Notes under the pieces: generated by a model
The model's database searches: none
The model's input: only the letters and a program-made list of their open reading frames with translations
What the model was told of the DNA's origin: nothing
Assembly: GCA_947632715.1 (NCBI GenBank)
Contig: CANRQF010000010.1
Location: 1-32,641, forward strand
Source: an uncultured Bacilli bacterium
GTDB lineage: Bacteria > Bacillota_I > Bacilli_A > RF39 > UBA660
Direction of reading: 5' to 3'
DNA length: 32,641 nt
Program-made: the position numbers and the translations under genes
Shown: piece after piece, positions 31,076-32,641 of the stretch
Layout: each line of letters opens with the position of its first letter
How positions within the stretch are numbered: position 1 is the stretch's first letter

Positions 31076-32431
31076 TTATCTATTATATACTTCAATTAAA
31101 GTTGCAAATAAATTATGTAAATTTTCTAATACTTCTTTATCTTTTGCTTCACATCTAAGAGTAATATTTGGACCGGTATTACTTGCTCTAACATAAGCCC
31201 AACCATCTTTAAATATTACTTTAAGTCCATCAATTTCTAAATAATTATAATTTTTATTTTCACAATAAGCTTTTATTTTTTCAATTACTTGTAATTTTCT
31301 TTCATCAGGTGATGCATATTTTTCTTCAGGTGTATTGTAATATGTATCAGTTGTAGCAATTAGTTCACTTAATGTTTTAGTGGTTTTACTCATTATTTCT
31401 ATTATTCTAAGAGCAGAGTACATAGCACTTTCCGTACTAAATAAACGATCATTAAATGATATGTGACCAACATATTGGAAACCAAATGGCATATTTTCTT
31501 TTAAAACTTTTTCTTGGGTATAACTAGAACCTGTTCTACATATTACTGGTTTACCGCCAAGTCTTAAAACTTCATCTTTAAAAATGTCTGAACTTTTAGC
31601 ATCATATAAGAATGTTTTATTATCAACTTTATCAATAATATTTCTTAAAATAATAATAGCATAATTTTCAATTGGTACAATATTTCCTTTTTCATCAACA
31701 ATACCAATTCGATCACCATCACCATCAAAACCAATACCAATATCAGCCTTTATTTCTTTAACTTTATTTTTTAATTGTTCTTGATTTTTTTCAATACTTG
31801 GATCAGGATGATGGCTTGGAAATGTTCCATCACTTTTTTCATTAATAATTGTTAAGTCAATATTGAATTTTTCAAATACATCACGAGCTATACAACTAGT
31901 AGTACCATTAGCTAAATCTAAAACAACTTTTATTCTTTTTTTACCAAATTTTAAATGTTTAACAATATATTCTATATAACTATCTTTAATATCTTTTTTT
32001 TCTAATTTGCCAACGCCTTTATAAAACATACCTTTTCTAATATATTCTTTAAATTCTTGAATCATATCACCTCGGGCATTAGCATATTTATCAAAAGAAA
32101 ATTTAAAACCATTATCATCTTTAGGATTGTGACTAGCAGTTATCATAACACCATATAAATTATTAATATATCTTGCATAATAGTGCATTGGGGTAGTAGT
32201 AAGTCCATAATCAATAACATTAATACCAGTTTCTAATAAACCTTTAATTAAATTTTCATGTAACATATCACTAGATATTCTATTATCATGTGAAACTACA
32301 CAAGCTTTTTGGTTTAAATATTCTTGTAAATAAGAACCATAACCTAAACCAATTTTATAAGCAGTATCGGTATCTATTTCACTTGGCACTTTACCTCTAA
32401 TATCGTATTCTCTAAATATTTCATCTAACAT
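31076..32431 (-). CDS. Phosphomannomutase/phosphoglucomutase
   Basis: This 451-residue alpha-D-phosphohexomutase moves phosphate between C6 and C1 of hexoses, supplying sugar-1-phosphates for envelope polysaccharide. Motifs in order: REYDIRGKV at the N-terminus, TASHNPK with phosphoserine S100, the metal loop FDGDGDR (D236, D238, D240), the sugar-binding loop and the phosphate-binding RASNTGP in domain 4. The sugar loop reads FQYVGH (317 onward) instead of the usual GExSGH, so the sugar-contacting glutamate is replaced by Q319. Start: TTG 32440 was rejected because it abuts the ribosome binding site AAGGGA; ATG 32431 is nine bases from it. The gene has its own promoter and terminator. Substrate (mannose or glucose phosphate) cannot be assigned. 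Confidence 0.92.
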   Translation of the reverse strand: MLDEIFREYDIRGKVPSEIDTDTAYKIGLGYGSYLQEYLNQKACVVSHDNRISSDMLHENLIKGLLETGINVIDYGLTTTPMHYYARYINNLYGVMITASHNPKDDNGFKFSFDKYANARGDMIQEFKEYIRKGMFYKGVGKLEKKDIKDSYIEYIVKHLKFGKKRIKVVLDLANGTTSCIARDVFEKFNIDLTIINEKSDGTFPSHHPDPSIEKNQEQLKNKVKEIKADIGIGFDGDGDRIGIVDEKGNIVPIENYAIIILRNIIDKVDNKTFLYDAKSSDIFKDEVLRLGGKPVICRTGSSYTQEKVLKENMPFGFQYVGHISFNDRLFSTESAMYSALRIIEIMSKTTKTLSELIATTDTYYNTPEEKYASPDERKLQVIEKIKAYCENKNYNYLEIDGLKVIFKDGWAYVRASNTGPNITLRCEAKDKEVLENLHNLFATLIEVYNR

Positions 32432-32461
32432 CTTTATCAATCCCTTATTTTTACTATTTAC

Positions 32462-32490
32462 ATTTTATCAAAAATAATATAAATTGACAA
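32462..32490 (-). promoter_or_regulatory. Sigma-A promoter of the phosphomannomutase gene
   Basis: On the minus strand TTGTCA (32485-32490) and TAAAAT (32462-32467) are separated by exactly 17 bases, about 30 bases before the start codon. Confidence 0.65.
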
Positions 32491-32515
32491 GTAATTAGGT
32501 TGTAAAACAACTATT

Positions 32516-32564
32516 ATAATCTAAATAATCATTTTTGATAATCTAAATAATCATTTTTGATAAT
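32516..32564. repeat. Two tandem copies of a 22-bp unit plus 5 bases
   Basis: The unit begins ATAATCTAAATAATC and repeats exactly at 32516-32537 and 32538-32559, with ATAAT again at 32560-32564. It lies upstream of the minus-strand promoter of the phosphomannomutase gene. The 22-bp period is close to two DNA turns, so paired protein binding is possible, but so is simple slippage. Confidence 0.8.
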
Positions 32565-32595
32565 TGTTAAGATTTTTTAAAAATGTCAGTTTTTG

Positions 32596-32641
32596 CATTT
32601 GCTACGCAAATGAGATGATAAGAAACAAAGACAAGCTTTGT
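32596..32641. other. Two successive small hairpins at the window edge
   Basis: CATTTGC / GCAAATG (7 bp, 3-base loop, 32596-32612) and ACAAAG / CTTTGT (6 bp, 5-base loop, 32625-32641). Neither is followed by a T-run in the window. They could be a structured RNA, a mobile-element end or a repeat; the window stops here. Confidence 0.4.

Noticed and set aside
1-32641. tRNA, rRNA and insertion-sequence genes
   Set aside because: No T-arm GTTCGA-type motifs in a cloverleaf context, no rRNA-like segments and no transposase frames were found on reading both strands by eye.

Overview
This window looks like chromosome from a very AT-rich, low-GC Gram-positive bacterium of the Bacilli, most likely a deep or uncultured branch near the Erysipelotrichia/Mollicutes side. 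The clues are: strong A/T bias with AGA-dominated arginine codons; AGGAGG-type ribosome binding sites; a macromolecular-synthesis operon ordered dnaG-rpoD-trmK; sporulation genes (sigG, spoIVB, a spoIIM-like gene); a GluP-type rhomboid; and a Bacillus-like sigG / ylmC / lspA / rluD order. TGG is the tryptophan codon and TGA is used as a stop (rpoD), so the code is the standard bacterial one. The taxonomic call is an inference.

Layout. 1-1650: two related cysteine-rich surface proteins, the first cut by the window edge, closed by a strong terminator. 1733-4174: sigG, ylmC-like gene, lspA and an rluD-family gene, a compressed version of the Bacillus ylm/lsp region; lspA appears to be made from a leaderless mRNA. 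4166-7723: a small membrane protein, the rhomboid protease gluP, a DUF368/PopT-type lipid-carrier transporter and the sporulation signalling protease spoIVB. 7746-11174: type IV pilus ATPase pilB, divergent from an odd pair of Rnf-like genes (RnfC-like, RnfD-like) that seem to have lost the nucleotide and flavin sites. 11205-14825: dnaG-rpoD-trmK behind a good sigma-A promoter. 14809-17656: a YqfQ-like small protein, then pilC-pilD and a 30-residue membrane peptide. 17695-20485: a SpoIIM-like protein, an unidentified P-loop ATPase and an RlmD-type rRNA methyltransferase.

20505-22232 is a small decaying defence locus: an AbiEi antitoxin behind a palindromic operator/promoter, an AbiEii toxin gene broken by a single-base frameshift in an A7 tract, and a nonsense-mutated stub resembling the N-terminus of DUF1016/YhcG nucleases. 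22233-25636 holds one minus-strand unknown and an operon of two unknown genes plus deoD. 25751-31013 is an envelope pair: a lipoprotein with one InlB-type repeat and three Big_2 domains, then a 1280-residue secreted protein with nine InlB-type repeats of two subtypes. A phosphomannomutase/phosphoglucomutase gene closes the window on the minus strand, followed by an uncharacterised tandem-repeat and hairpin region.

How the parts connect: sigG, spoIVB and the SpoIIM-like gene argue for spore formation or a recent spore-forming ancestry; pilB, pilC and pilD are the core of a type IV pilus or related secretion filament split over two sites; lspA, the lipoprotein, the repeat protein and the cysteine-rich proteins point to a well-decorated cell surface. 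No rRNA, tRNA, CRISPR array or intact insertion sequence was recognised.
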